Notes: generated from the sequence alone by a model not told the origin. A stretch of DNA of 39,720 bases from Siphonobacter aquaeclarae (GCF_900103285.1 NZ_FNGS01000009.1:206772-246491); one strand, 5' to 3'. Positions 25,624 through 33,661 are shown, counted from the first letter of the stretch. Numbers and translations are program-made.

Positions 25624-25917
25624 CTACAGTTCGTTCCAGGCCAGGATACCGCCGAGTACGTTGCGCACGTTTGTAAATCCTTGTGCTTCAAGGAATTGTT
25701 GTGCGCGTGCGGAACGGGCGCCGGACCGGCAGTGAATCAGTACTTCTTCGTCTTTGAGGTTTTCGATTTCTTCGATCCGATCCGGCAGATCACCCAGGGG
25801 GATCAGCAGGCCGCCGATGTTTTGCTCTTCGTATTCGTCCGGGTTGCGGACGTCGATCAGATTCAGCTTTTCGCCCTTGTCAAGGCGTTCTTTCAATTCC
25901 TGAACGGTGATATCCAT
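25624..25917 (-). CDS. Rhodanese-like single-domain protein
   Basis: A 97-residue cytosolic rhodanese domain with NLIDVRNPDEYEEQNIGG near the N terminus and the active loop HCRSGARSAR (Cys plus RSGAR), as in GlpE/PspE-type proteins. It lies 24 bases after the T9SS gene and 101 bases before a second rhodanese gene on the same strand. The two share the domain layout but differ clearly in loop sequence (CRSGAR against CGTGLQ), so they probably have different acceptors. Confidence 0.9.
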   Translation of the reverse strand: MDITVQELKERLDKGEKLNLIDVRNPDEYEEQNIGGLLIPLGDLPDRIEEIENLKDEEVLIHCRSGARSARAQQFLEAQGFTNVRNVLGGILAWNEL

Positions 25918-25941
25918 GGTGCAGTGAAAAAAGTGTTGGTT

Positions 25942-27807
25942 CTACTTCTCGATGATCAATTTCCGGACGAAAGTCTGCTTTTCGTTTGAAAGACGCAACA
26001 GGTACATGCCCGGAGTCAGGCCGGACAGGTCGGCGCCCGGATCAGTCAGGCCGCTTTTCTGCCAATGCAGGCGGCCGCTGAGATCGTATACCTGCAGGGT
26101 ATGAAGTTCTTTGCGTTTCCACCGGATGGGGCCGGGCGTCGGATTCGGGAATACCTGAACGTCTTTCTCTTCCAGTTCTTCAACGCCGGTGACCACCTGA
26201 AGCGTACCCTTGCCGAACACGGGTCGGATCAGAAAAGCTCCCTCCAGGTCGGTATTCTGCGCCCAGGCATTGCCCAGGTTGTAGTAAATGTGTTTGCGGA
26301 ACTGGGGCGTGTTTTTGTCAAGACCGATCGCCAGCATGTCTTCCGACAACTGCTGAAAAGCTACCCAGAATGTATCGGAAACGACGATCGCGTTCCGGAA
26401 GGCAAACTCGGCAAACCCCGTCGGAACGTCCGGGTATTTGACGGTAAAGGCCTGCTGAATCAGGGTTTGAGACGGCTTCCCGTTTGCATTTCCCCAAATG
26501 GAAAGCGTAAAGGTTTGATTACTAAGATCTTTTCGGTAGAAGACCGTCTGGATGCGAACGGCCCTCAGGGTATCGGCCTTGCGGGCCACAAACCGGACGG
26601 CGACAATCCCGAACTTCTGGTTGATTCCCCCCGCGTACTCGGCTGAGCCGTCGTCATAGGCAAAGTAATTCGCCAGTTCCGTCTCCGAAGTAATCGTATT
26701 GTTCCGGCTGAAATCGACACCGGGAATGACAGGGTTGTTTTTGTCGGCCATGGAATACGAAAACGTCGCCCGGATAACCGCCGATGTATCCCTGAACGAG
26801 GTCAGCGGTTGCGGCTTGAGCCACGCCCGCTGCTGAAAGCCCGGATGGGGCAGCTTCGGATCGTCGTAATCGGTAGCCGGAACGTTTCCAGGCGCGGTAG
26901 CGCCGGTGAAAAAGACCGTGTTACGCTTTACTTCCTTTAGTTCCAGAAAGGTTTCGGTCTGGTCGTTATTGCTGTTGAGGTTGGTAATGGAGGTCGTCAG
27001 CGTATCGGCCGTTTCGGCTGTCGGGTTCAGCCGGTAGTGCGACAGCGGCATGGTCCGGTAGTGCTTGAGGAACGGACTGACCGGTTGCCGCGCCGAAATA
27101 TCCCGGAAATAGCGGTCCCGTCTTGTCCGGTTTTTATTGAGGTAGACATAATCGATATGCCAGGCGTCGAACGCGCCCGACTGACGACCGTATGTTCTGA
27201 ACCGGAACTGAAACCCTGCATGCAGGTAAATGGCTGATTTTATGGGAATAAAGGCCTGTTGGAATTCAGTGGGAAGGATACCGCCCTTCATCGACCAGAC
27301 GGTTTGCCAAAGCCCTCCGTTGGTCAGAAACTGCACCTGAAGCGAATCGTTGGCGTCGGGCTGGTCGCCCAGGCCCTTCGTCAGCCAGAAAAAACTGAGG
27401 TAGAGGGAGTCGCGGATACTGCTGGCGGACAGGTCAATCGCCAGGGAAGTCAGGGTATCGGTCGGGCCCTGCGCCAGATCGTAGTCCAGGTTATAGGGAA
27501 TACCATCGCGGCGAAGTCCGTCAAAACTTGCCACATTCAGGGTTGGATGGTTGACCGTCATCGTGTTATTGACGACGGTACCTCCGCCGCCCACCCACAG
27601 GGCCGGATCAGGCGTACCGTTTCCGGAACCTGAAAAATCATCAAAAAAGGGCAATGTCAGGGCAGCGGTACGGCCCGGGCGTGCGGTCTTTTCGGTACCG
27701 GCGCGGGAGATCGGAACGGTCGTAAACTGTGCCGAAACAGTATCGACAACAGCAACCGAACCCAGCAGCCAGAGCAGGGCAATCCGGAACAGGTAAAAGC
27801 GGGTCAT
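25942..27807 (-). CDS. T9SS type A sorting domain-containing secreted protein
   Basis: A 621-residue secreted protein: signal peptide (ending near TVSAQ), a long central part with beta-rich, jelly-roll-like stretches (LPFFDDFSGSGNGTPDP and FQFRFRTYG), and a C-terminal type A sorting domain (VQVFPNPTPG, LQVYDLSGR, LTPGMYLLRLS, KLIIEK). The C-terminal domain targets the protein through the type IX secretion system to the cell surface or medium. Substrate or partner is unknown. It follows the PASTA gene by 12 bases and precedes the first rhodanese gene, so it is probably part of a four-gene minus-strand unit. Confidence 0.9.
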   Translation of the reverse strand: MTRFYLFRIALLWLLGSVAVVDTVSAQFTTVPISRAGTEKTARPGRTAALTLPFFDDFSGSGNGTPDPALWVGGGGTVVNNTMTVNHPTLNVASFDGLRRDGIPYNLDYDLAQGPTDTLTSLAIDLSASSIRDSLYLSFFWLTKGLGDQPDANDSLQVQFLTNGGLWQTVWSMKGGILPTEFQQAFIPIKSAIYLHAGFQFRFRTYGRQSGAFDAWHIDYVYLNKNRTRRDRYFRDISARQPVSPFLKHYRTMPLSHYRLNPTAETADTLTTSITNLNSNNDQTETFLELKEVKRNTVFFTGATAPGNVPATDYDDPKLPHPGFQQRAWLKPQPLTSFRDTSAVIRATFSYSMADKNNPVIPGVDFSRNNTITSETELANYFAYDDGSAEYAGGINQKFGIVAVRFVARKADTLRAVRIQTVFYRKDLSNQTFTLSIWGNANGKPSQTLIQQAFTVKYPDVPTGFAEFAFRNAIVVSDTFWVAFQQLSEDMLAIGLDKNTPQFRKHIYYNLGNAWAQNTDLEGAFLIRPVFGKGTLQVVTGVEELEEKDVQVFPNPTPGPIRWKRKELHTLQVYDLSGRLHWQKSGLTDPGADLSGLTPGMYLLRLSNEKQTFVRKLIIEK

Positions 27808-27819
27808 GTAATCCGTTTA

Positions 27820-28626
27820 TTAGGGTTGGTCCTCGATCTTTCCCTCGCCCGTGTCGTTGTCAGGCGTGCCGGCAATCCAGATATCGATGATTTCACCAAC
27901 ATGGACCTTCACACCGCTGTTGGCGGCCGGGCGCTGCTCGACAACCGTACCGGGTTTCGCGCCGGGTACCGTCTTATACAGCACCGTACCTACGCGGAGG
28001 TCGGAGCCTTTGATGTAGATCTCGGCTTCTTCCTGTGATAATCCGATGAGGCTTGGTACATCGAGTTCGGTATTGCCGATGCCGTTTCCGACGACGAGGT
28101 CAATCCGCGATCCCTTCGGCAGCTGGGTACCCGGTTCGATCTTCCGGCCGTTGTACCATTGTTCGAGAATCGCGTTTTCGGCGATATCGGGAATATAGCG
28201 GATCGTACCTTCGGCCAGGCCTACGCTGCGGAGGTAGGACTGAGCACTGCGGAGGCCGTTGCCGATGAGATCCGGCATGCGGATCATCGGGGCAGTACCC
28301 ATCGTCACGGTGAGGTAAATATTGCGGCCTTCCTTTACCAGAGAATTGGGGAAGGGATATTGCGAGAGGACTGTGTAGGGAGCAACACCCGGAACGAAGG
28401 TACAGTCAGACACCACGTAGTCGAGGCGGCGTTCGTCCAGCGCTGAACGGACGTCGTCAAGATTCATTTTCCGCAGGTCCGGGACGGTGATACTCTGTCC
28501 GTGGTTGGTCGACCAGGGCAGGTATACAAAGAAAAATCCCAGAAAAGCGGCCAGAAACAGACTGATAACCAAGGATAAGTGGATAAGGAGGTCTTTTCTG
28601 GTGCGTGTGCTGATGTCAATCGCCAT
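27820..28626 (-). CDS. PASTA domain-containing membrane protein
   Basis: A 268-residue protein with one N-terminal transmembrane helix (about residues 16-36) and three PASTA domains of about 65-70 residues, recognised by the repeated pattern VPDLRKMNLDDVRSAL, MPDLIGNGLRSAQSYL and VPSLIGLSQEEAEIYI. PASTA domains bind peptidoglycan fragments in Gram-positive kinases and penicillin-binding proteins. Here there is no kinase or transpeptidase domain, a form common in Bacteroidota whose role is unclear. It is the first gene of the minus-strand unit leading into the T9SS and rhodanese genes. Confidence 0.9.
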   Translation of the reverse strand: MAIDISTRTRKDLLIHLSLVISLFLAAFLGFFFVYLPWSTNHGQSITVPDLRKMNLDDVRSALDERRLDYVVSDCTFVPGVAPYTVLSQYPFPNSLVKEGRNIYLTVTMGTAPMIRMPDLIGNGLRSAQSYLRSVGLAEGTIRYIPDIAENAILEQWYNGRKIEPGTQLPKGSRIDLVVGNGIGNTELDVPSLIGLSQEEAEIYIKGSDLRVGTVLYKTVPGAKPGTVVEQRPAANSGVKVHVGEIIDIWIAGTPDNDTGEGKIEDQP

Positions 28627-28805
28627 AATCAGGTATACAATCCGGAATGTCAGTCGGAGGAAGGGATTTCAGGTCTTCTAACGAAAAAAGGCCCTGCCAT
28701 CCGGATACAAGTTTACGGAAAATACAAGGAAATCGAGGAAAGAGTGTCTGTTTGGCGCAGGAAGGAATATTTTCGTGTCCGGACGACTCTTAATGAAAAG
28801 GCAAA

Positions 28806-29246
28806 ATGAAAGTACGACCTTCTGTTCTGTTACTCGAAAACGGCCACGTGTTGCTGACGCGGTACCGGTACGGCGATACCGATGTGTTTCAACTGCCCGG
28901 CGGTAACCCCGATCCGGGTGAAACCATGCCGGAGACCATCATCCGCGAACTGCGGGAAGAATTGAACCTCGAGACAGAAGTGCAGGGGCTGCTCGTTGCC
29001 GGCGAAGTACTCCTGCCGCAGCTGAAGCAGGGCGTGCTGCATTGTGTTTTCGCCGGATCCATCATCGGAGGTATTCCGATCATTAATCCGGCCGAAACTA
29101 CGGCGCAGGAAGTGGTCTGGAAGCCGCTGCAGGCCCTGCCGGAACTGAATCTCTACCCGAACGTCGGAACGGAGCTGCTGGAGCTGGCTTCGGGCCTCCG
29201 TACCTCGCCGTATATCGGAAAAATCCGGCAGGAGTGGTTTGGCTAG
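28806..29246 (+). CDS. NUDIX hydrolase
   Basis: A 146-residue cytosolic Nudix hydrolase. The box GGNPDPGETMPETIIRELRE (continuing EELN) at about residues 35-59 fits GX5EX7REUXEEXGU closely. Substrate not assignable; nucleotide diphosphate derivatives are usual. It starts 179 bases from the divergent PASTA gene, and the DyP peroxidase gene begins 40 bases after its stop. Confidence 0.92.
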   Translation: MKVRPSVLLLENGHVLLTRYRYGDTDVFQLPGGNPDPGETMPETIIRELREELNLETEVQGLLVAGEVLLPQLKQGVLHCVFAGSIIGGIPIINPAETTAQEVVWKPLQALPELNLYPNVGTELLELASGLRTSPYIGKIRQEWFG

Positions 29247-29286
29247 TATCCCTTTCCCTTATTCCCCCGAGCATAGCAACGAACCG

Positions 29287-30231
29287 ATGGAACCCAGAAC
29301 TACCCCCCAGAACATTACCGATTCACCCAACAGCAATACCCTGTTTTCTGTCTGGAAATTCAGGGAAGGCGCTGATTACAAGCCCGCTTTCGAGACCGTA
29401 TGTGGTCTGATCGGCAACCTCAACCGCTCGATGGCCATCCGGGTCGTCAACAGCGGCGCGAGCTGCGTGATGGGCATCGGGCACGACGCCTGGCTGAAGC
29501 TGGGCCTGCCGACGCCCCTGCCGAAAGAGCTCACGACCTTCAAGCCGATAGCCGGCAGGAAGCACGTGGCCGTTTCCACACCCGGAGACCTCCATTTTCA
29601 CCTGCGGGCCAGCAGTACAGCCGTGTGTTTTGACATGGCAAAGGCCCTTTCGAACGCGCTGAGCCCCGTTGCCGAGTGCCTGGAAGAAATTCATGGTTTC
29701 CGGTACTGGGACGGCCGGTCGGTAATCGGCTTTGTGGACGGGACCGAAAACCCGGTCGGAGATGAGCGCAGTCAATTCGGCCTTGTCGGCGACGAAGACC
29801 CGGCCTACCGCGGAGGCAGCTACCTTTTCGTGCAGAAATACCTGCATAATCTGACCGCCTGGGAGGCGCTGCCCGTTGAAGCGCAGGAAAAAATCATCGG
29901 CCGCTACAAGCAGAGTGATGTGGAAATGCCGGACGATGTCAAGCCTTCCAATGCCCACAGCGCCCTGGCCAATCTGACGGACGACGACGGAAACGACCTC
30001 AAAATCGTCCGCGATAACATGCCTTTCGGACACCCGCAGAAAGGCGAGTTCGGCACCTATTTCATTGCTTACGCCAATACCTTCAGTACCACACGGAAAA
30101 TGCTCGAACGGATGTTCCTCGGCGTACCGGAAGGGAATTACGACCGGCTGCTGGACTTTAGCACGGCACATACCGGAACGTTGTTTTTTGTGCCGACGAT
30201 GGAGATGCTGGACGGGTTTTCGGAGGGATGA
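29287..30231 (+). CDS. Dyp-type peroxidase
   Basis: A 314-residue heme peroxidase. The GxxDG motif is present in GFVDGTENP with the distal Asp, preceded by the family pattern FHLRASSTAVCFDMA, and followed by GSYLFVQKYLHNL and the segment FGTYFIAYA; a distal Arg region is likely near the C terminus. There is no signal peptide, so it acts in the cytoplasm or inside a compartment; no encapsulin gene is visible in the window. The ATG at 29287 is preferred; an in-frame TTG at 29239 would overlap the Nudix gene. A palindromic nonamer array starts right after the stop codon. Confidence 0.92.
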   Translation: MEPRTTPQNITDSPNSNTLFSVWKFREGADYKPAFETVCGLIGNLNRSMAIRVVNSGASCVMGIGHDAWLKLGLPTPLPKELTTFKPIAGRKHVAVSTPGDLHFHLRASSTAVCFDMAKALSNALSPVAECLEEIHGFRYWDGRSVIGFVDGTENPVGDERSQFGLVGDEDPAYRGGSYLFVQKYLHNLTAWEALPVEAQEKIIGRYKQSDVEMPDDVKPSNAHSALANLTDDDGNDLKIVRDNMPFGHPQKGEFGTYFIAYANTFSTTRKMLERMFLGVPEGNYDRLLDFSTAHTGTLFFVPTMEMLDGFSEG

Positions 30232-30304
30232 TTGTCTGTGTAGTCTGTGAAGTCCGTGAGAAAATTAAAATTGCTCACAGACTTCACAGACTTCACAGAA
30301 AGAG
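30232..30304. repeat. Inverted nonamer array, CRCAGANNT family, 13-nt loop
   Basis: The right arm (30274-30304) is CTCACAGACTT, CACAGACTT, CACAGAAAG; the left arm (30232-30260) is the near-complement (TTGTCTGTGTAGTC, TGTGAAGTCCGTGAG); the loop is AAAATTAAAATTG. The left arm begins at the base after the DyP peroxidase stop codon. The element resembles the one between the rhodaneses in unit, loop-proximal CTCACAG and loop size. Confidence 0.88.
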
Positions 30305-30356
30305 TATCAAGAGGTAGATCCGGTATTCATAGAGCAGAACCTCCGGACTTTTTTAC

Positions 30357-31922
30357 ATGAATGCTCTCCGCCCTATTCTGGTATTCCCGCTTTGGGTATT
30401 GCTGTCGCTTTCCTCTTTCGCACAGCAAAAGCCCAACGTCATTTACATCCTCGCCGACGACATGGGCGCGGGGATGCTTTCTCATTACAGGCAGCGGTAT
30501 TTGACGACACCGGCCATTGACCGCCTCGCCCGGGAAGGCGTCGTTTTCGAAAATTCATACTCCAGTGCCTATTGCGCGCCTTCGCGGGCCACGTTACTGA
30601 CCGGCTATAACGATTGCCGGAAAGGAAAATACCTGTTGACGAGAGGTGGTATTTATACGAAGACGGTCACCGCCGGCCTGAGCGATACAGAGGCCCAGGC
30701 GAAGGTCAATGCCATAGTCGGAAACGAACCCGATGTCCAATACCTGCCGCAGGTCTTCAAGGCGGCGGGGTATGTCACGGCGGAGATCGGTAAGCTTGAC
30801 TGGGGTTTTGCCACATCCAATGAGCAGTTGAAACGCCACGGGTGGGACGAGCACTACGGATATTACGATCACATTCAGTGTCACGGTTTTTATCCCATGT
30901 TTTTGCACGAAAACGGGCAGCGGATCGCGATACCCGGCAATACAGATCCGGAAGCGGGCAAATCCGGCGAGTGGGGATCGGATAGTCTTCAGGAGCAGGA
31001 ACGGTGGAACCGGAATGGCAAACAGGTGTATTCGCAGGACCTGTTTCTTCAAAAGATGCTGTCGTTTATCCGGAAAAATAAAGACCGGCCTTTTTTCCTC
31101 TTTCACCCGACGCAACTACCGCATGGGCCGGTTGCCATTCCGGCCATTCACCCGGAAGTAGCCCTGCGCACCGATCTGACACCCATCGAAAAATCCTATG
31201 CTTCGATGGTAAAACGCCTGGACGATGATGTAGCCGTTATCCTCGAAGAACTGAAACGCCTCGGTATCGCGGAGAATACGATGATAGTTTTTTCATCCGA
31301 CAACGGGCACGAACTCTATTACAGCTTCAAAGGGCGCGTCGAGAAGCCGTACCGGGATATGCGGACGGGCAAACTTTTCACCGACGTAGCAGATAAGTTT
31401 TATAGTAGGGTGGGCGGAGATGTGTTCGACGGCAACCACGGCCTCGCCGGCCTCAAGCGCAGCAACTGGGAGGGCGGTGTGCGTGTGCCGCTGTTTGTCT
31501 ACTGGCCGGGAAAGTTCCGGAAAGGGCTGGTATCCAAGCGATTGGTAACGAATTATGACTTTCTGGCGACCGTCGCCGACTTGCTTCATGTACCATTAAA
31601 AGACGGGAAGGACGGCGTATCCTACCTCTCGGTGCTGCAACAAAAGCCCGTTAAAAATTCCCCCGATCATTCCGCCATCGCTTTCGGGTCGTTTATGGGG
31701 CCGGCGCTGGTCACTGCTGATGGCTGGAAGCTCCGTTATTACGCCCCGAAGAAACTCTTTCAACTATACTTTCTCCCCAAAGACCCCCGCGAAGAAACGG
31801 ACCTGGCCTCTACCCACCCCGAAAAGGTAAAGCAACTCCAGCAGGTCCTGCTCGAAAAGTGCGATGGAGAGTTGGAGAACGGATGGTTCAGTGATGAGAA
31901 GAATACGGTGGAGGTGAGGTAG
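30357..31922 (+). CDS. Secreted sulfatase (arylsulfatase A-like, S1 family)
   Basis: A 521-residue secreted sulfatase. A signal peptide (ending near SSFAQ) precedes the alkaline-phosphatase fold. The metal-binding DD (residues 34-35 in ILADDMG) and the formylglycine site CAPSR (Cys73, in SSAYCAPSRATLLTG) are complete, so this is a Cys-type enzyme that needs a maturase encoded elsewhere. FFLFHPTQLPHGP and IVFSSDNGHELYY complete the active site. Action is removal of sulfate from carbohydrates; the substrate is unknown. It stands alone; a bidirectional terminator follows one base after the stop. Confidence 0.93.
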   Translation: MNALRPILVFPLWVLLSLSSFAQQKPNVIYILADDMGAGMLSHYRQRYLTTPAIDRLAREGVVFENSYSSAYCAPSRATLLTGYNDCRKGKYLLTRGGIYTKTVTAGLSDTEAQAKVNAIVGNEPDVQYLPQVFKAAGYVTAEIGKLDWGFATSNEQLKRHGWDEHYGYYDHIQCHGFYPMFLHENGQRIAIPGNTDPEAGKSGEWGSDSLQEQERWNRNGKQVYSQDLFLQKMLSFIRKNKDRPFFLFHPTQLPHGPVAIPAIHPEVALRTDLTPIEKSYASMVKRLDDDVAVILEELKRLGIAENTMIVFSSDNGHELYYSFKGRVEKPYRDMRTGKLFTDVADKFYSRVGGDVFDGNHGLAGLKRSNWEGGVRVPLFVYWPGKFRKGLVSKRLVTNYDFLATVADLLHVPLKDGKDGVSYLSVLQQKPVKNSPDHSAIAFGSFMGPALVTADGWKLRYYAPKKLFQLYFLPKDPREETDLASTHPEKVKQLQQVLLEKCDGELENGWFSDEKNTVEVR

Positions 31923-31954
31923 AAAGAAGGCTCGCCATTCGGCGAGCCTTCTTT
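31923..31954. terminator. Bidirectional terminator between sulfatase and the ribbon-helix-helix-like gene
   Basis: A perfect 14-bp stem (AAAGAAGGCTCGCC with GGCGAGCCTTCTTT) with loop ATTC. The A and T flanks allow use on both strands; it overlaps the last stop-codon bases of the convergent small gene by two bases. Confidence 0.85.
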
Positions 31955-32120
31955 ACGTTGATGCTTGCTGTTTCGCAAGCTCTTCCAAGTATTTCGACAA
32001 CAGCTCTCCAGCCATTTCACTGAGAGCCGTAACGGCATGTCCGGAGATTTTTCGCTCTAATTGCAGCTTAAGGAGCTGTTTATGGGCTTCGTCGGTAATG
32101 GATATGGTGAATTTCTTCAT
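31953..32120 (-). CDS. Small ribbon-helix-helix-like protein
   Basis: A 55-residue gene. The product reads MKKFTISITDEAHKQLLKLQ and continues with a Lys/Ser/Gly turn and two more helices (TALSEMAGELLSKYLEEL). A short N-terminal strand of alternating residues (KFTISIT), followed by two helices with a hydrophobic periodicity, is the layout of Arc/MetJ/CopG-type DNA-binding proteins such as antitoxins and plasmid or phage repressors. That assignment is by pattern only. No toxin gene is adjacent on the same strand. The region just upstream holds six copies of a GTTGTT-type motif that could be its operators. Confidence 0.7.
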   Translation of the reverse strand: MKKFTISITDEAHKQLLKLQLERKISGHAVTALSEMAGELLSKYLEELAKQQAST

Positions 32121-32133
32121 GGTTCAAAGGTAA

Positions 32134-32226
32134 GGTTGTGAATGGTTGTTGAAAATAGTTGCCGGATTATTTTGTAGTCAATAGTTGTTGATTGTTATTT
32201 GTAGTCGATGGTTGTTAATAACAACT
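32134..32226. promoter_or_regulatory. Cluster of AT(A/G)GTTGTT motifs, candidate operators
   Basis: Upstream of the ribbon-helix-helix-like gene the motif AT(A/G)GTTGTT(G/A) recurs: ATGGTTGTTG (32142-32151), ATAGTTGCC (from about 32155), ATAGTTGTTG (32181-32190), ATGGTTGTTA (32208-32217), and an inverted copy TAACAACTA (32218-32226); GGTTGTG at 32134-32140 is a partial match. Two of them lie in a 19-bp direct repeat with 17 identities and a period of 27 bases (32171-32189 and 32198-32216). Repeated short sites are what ribbon-helix-helix regulators bind. Confidence 0.55.
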
Positions 32227-32268
32227 AAAATATCATTTCGCGATTTTATTGACCATATCCAACTACTC

Positions 32269-32559
32269 ATGGAAACAACTGAAAAGGAATTAGCAGGTAC
32301 CGAACCTATAGAAACCCGCTATGTCGGAATTGTGGAATTACTCCGACTGGTACCTGAAATAGAATTAAAGCTTATGACCTTTAATGGCAGTTCGTGCAGC
32401 GCTGTTGTAGACGAAGAAGGCAGAATTTGGATATATTGCCCAGGACAGGAAATTTTCCGAATCAGCTTTTGGGTTACGTTGGATGGATATGGGGAGGGGA
32501 GAGATTATGTGGAGTTTTGGACGTTGGTGGGGGTGGGATTGAAGTGTTCGAATAATTGA
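32269..32559 (+). CDS. Hypothetical protein
   Basis: A 96-residue ORF in the AT-rich patch, starting with METTEKELAGTEPIET. The middle (RYVGIVELLRLVPEIELKLM) is helix-like and the end has several beta strands (GRIWIYCPG, FRISFWVTLD). I do not recognise a family. The first ATG at 32269 is used; a TTG at 32185 would extend it into the repeat cluster. It is divergent from the small ribbon-helix-helix-like gene, so both could be controlled from the motif cluster between them. Confidence 0.5.
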   Translation: METTEKELAGTEPIETRYVGIVELLRLVPEIELKLMTFNGSSCSAVVDEEGRIWIYCPGQEIFRISFWVTLDGYGEGRDYVEFWTLVGVGLKCSNN

Positions 32560-32652
32560 TTTTGAGAATTTGATCGAGATCTATGACAATAATATTCGAT
32601 ATTGAAACTAATACTAATTTATACGCTCTCCACAAAATGTCTTTTTTTGCCT

Positions 32653-33426
32653 ATGGACTTTTTTAAAAAAATGGTGGAGAATCCGACAGTTGCTTTTGTC
32701 ATAACTGTTATTGCGGGCTTTTTGGCTTTTATCTTTTTATGCATCTCGGCATACTTGCAACGGGGGAAGGCCTTGAAAGATAGTCGTGTAGGAGCAGAAA
32801 GGGAGGCGAATCGCGTAGAAGAGCATAAAGATCTTCAGAATAGGAGCAATGAAATTATTGAATCGGCGAAATATTTAATTGAAAAACAAAACGAGAGCTT
32901 GTCTGCGTCCTCTACCGTAATTCAAAAGCAAAATGAGTTAATTGATAGTCAAAAGATATTGCTTGAACAGCAATCGAATACTTTACGAGAAATCACAGGA
33001 GGAGACGGAGTTCCTCGGCTTTTCGTTAGAATATTTAATGGAACCAGTTCGAGGGAAGGAAAAATAGAATTTCGGCTGGAGAATAAAAATGATTTACCAG
33101 TGAGGAGCTGTTTTGTTTATTTTGTTTATAAGGTGGCGGCGGAACCATCCTCGAGAGAGTTTGAAAATATTTCTTTAAACGACCTTCCTGTGGAAAGTAG
33201 TAAAGTGATACGAACGACCTCTTTTGAACTAAAAGATGGAAGATTGGAATTTGATATTGTTATTTATTGGCTGAAGGGGTGGTATCGGGTCCAATCCCAT
33301 ATAGATATTTCTGGCGGAGCTGTTAAAACAAATGAAGTAGTTGATAGAGGCGCGGATTTTATACACCAAGCCGAAAGAAAAGTCCATTATTTTAGACTAG
33401 AGAACAACATAGGTTCGAATAAATAG
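32653..33426 (+). CDS. Hypothetical membrane protein with coiled coil
   Basis: A 257-residue ORF in the AT-rich patch. One transmembrane segment lies near residues 13-34 (VAFVITVIAGFLAFIFLCIS), then a long coiled coil about residues 38-115 rich in Glu, Gln, Asn and Lys with similar 10- to 12-residue blocks (IEKQNESLSA, IQKQNELIDS, LEQQSNTL), then a beta-rich soluble domain (RLFVRIFNG, IEFRLENKN, LEFDIVIYWLKGW). I do not recognise the family. The low GC and lack of relatives in the surrounding genes suggest recent acquisition. Start: ATG at 32653; an earlier TTG at 32602 would add an odd leader. Confidence 0.65.
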   Translation: MDFFKKMVENPTVAFVITVIAGFLAFIFLCISAYLQRGKALKDSRVGAEREANRVEEHKDLQNRSNEIIESAKYLIEKQNESLSASSTVIQKQNELIDSQKILLEQQSNTLREITGGDGVPRLFVRIFNGTSSREGKIEFRLENKNDLPVRSCFVYFVYKVAAEPSSREFENISLNDLPVESSKVIRTTSFELKDGRLEFDIVIYWLKGWYRVQSHIDISGGAVKTNEVVDRGADFIHQAERKVHYFRLENNIGSNK

Positions 33427-33495
33427 ACGATCGAATTCATACAGATGAGTCGGTCTTAGCCCCCTTTGGAAGAAGCTATTCAATAAAATCAAAAC

Positions 33496-33529
33496 AAAAA
33501 TCCCTCGCCGTTTCCAGCAAGGGATTTTT
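33496..33529 (-). terminator. Terminator of the tRNA-Gln transcript
   Basis: The stem AAAAATCCCTCGC pairs with GCAAGGGATTTTT (one mismatch); read on the minus strand it ends in five T bases, 13 bases after the tRNA 3' end. Confidence 0.75.
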
Positions 33530-33542
33530 ACCATTTCTTCGT

Positions 33543-33612
33543 TGACCGACAAGGATTCGAACCCTGAATAAGAGAACCAAAATCTCCTGTGTTACCATTA
33601 CACCATCGGTCA
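33543..33612 (-). tRNA. tRNA-Gln (anticodon TTG)
   Basis: On the minus strand a 70-base cloverleaf: acceptor TGACCGA with TCGGTCA (7 perfect pairs), D-arm GTGTAATGGTAACAC, anticodon arm GGAGA-TTTTGGT-TCTCT with anticodon TTG at the centre of the loop, a 4-base variable loop and T-arm CAGGG-TTCGAAT-CCTTG. CCA is not encoded. It reads CAA. Confidence 0.95.
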
Positions 33613-33629
33613 TTTCCGTGTTGGTGGTG

Positions 33630-33661
33630 CAAAGATAGGGGGTTTTGAGGTCGCTTGTCAA
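33630..33661 (-). promoter_or_regulatory. Promoter of tRNA-Gln
   Basis: On the minus strand TTGACA at 33656-33661 is followed after about 18 bases by TATCTTTG at 33630-33637, an exact TAnnTTTG -7 box. The tRNA 5' end lies 18 bases downstream. This is the clearest Bacteroidota promoter in the window. Confidence 0.8.

Noticed and set aside
28487-28805. Small plus-strand frames in and after the start of the PASTA gene
   Set aside because: They overlap the PASTA N terminus or the divergent promoter region and have no protein-like pattern.
30232-30304. CRISPR repeat interpretation of the tandem CACAGACTT units
   Set aside because: Units are 9 bases, directly tandem without spacers, and face an inverted arm; this does not fit a CRISPR array.
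31953-32559. Toxin-antitoxin pair formed by the ribbon-helix-helix-like gene and the 96-residue gene
   Set aside because: The two genes are divergent and the second has no toxin motif; a standard TA operon is not supported.
33411-33419. GGTTCGAAT near the end of the coiled-coil gene, similar to the T-loop of the nearby tRNA-Gln, considered as an attachment site
   Set aside because: Only 9 bases match, the orientation is opposite to the tRNA end and the motif is within a coding region; chance is more likely.
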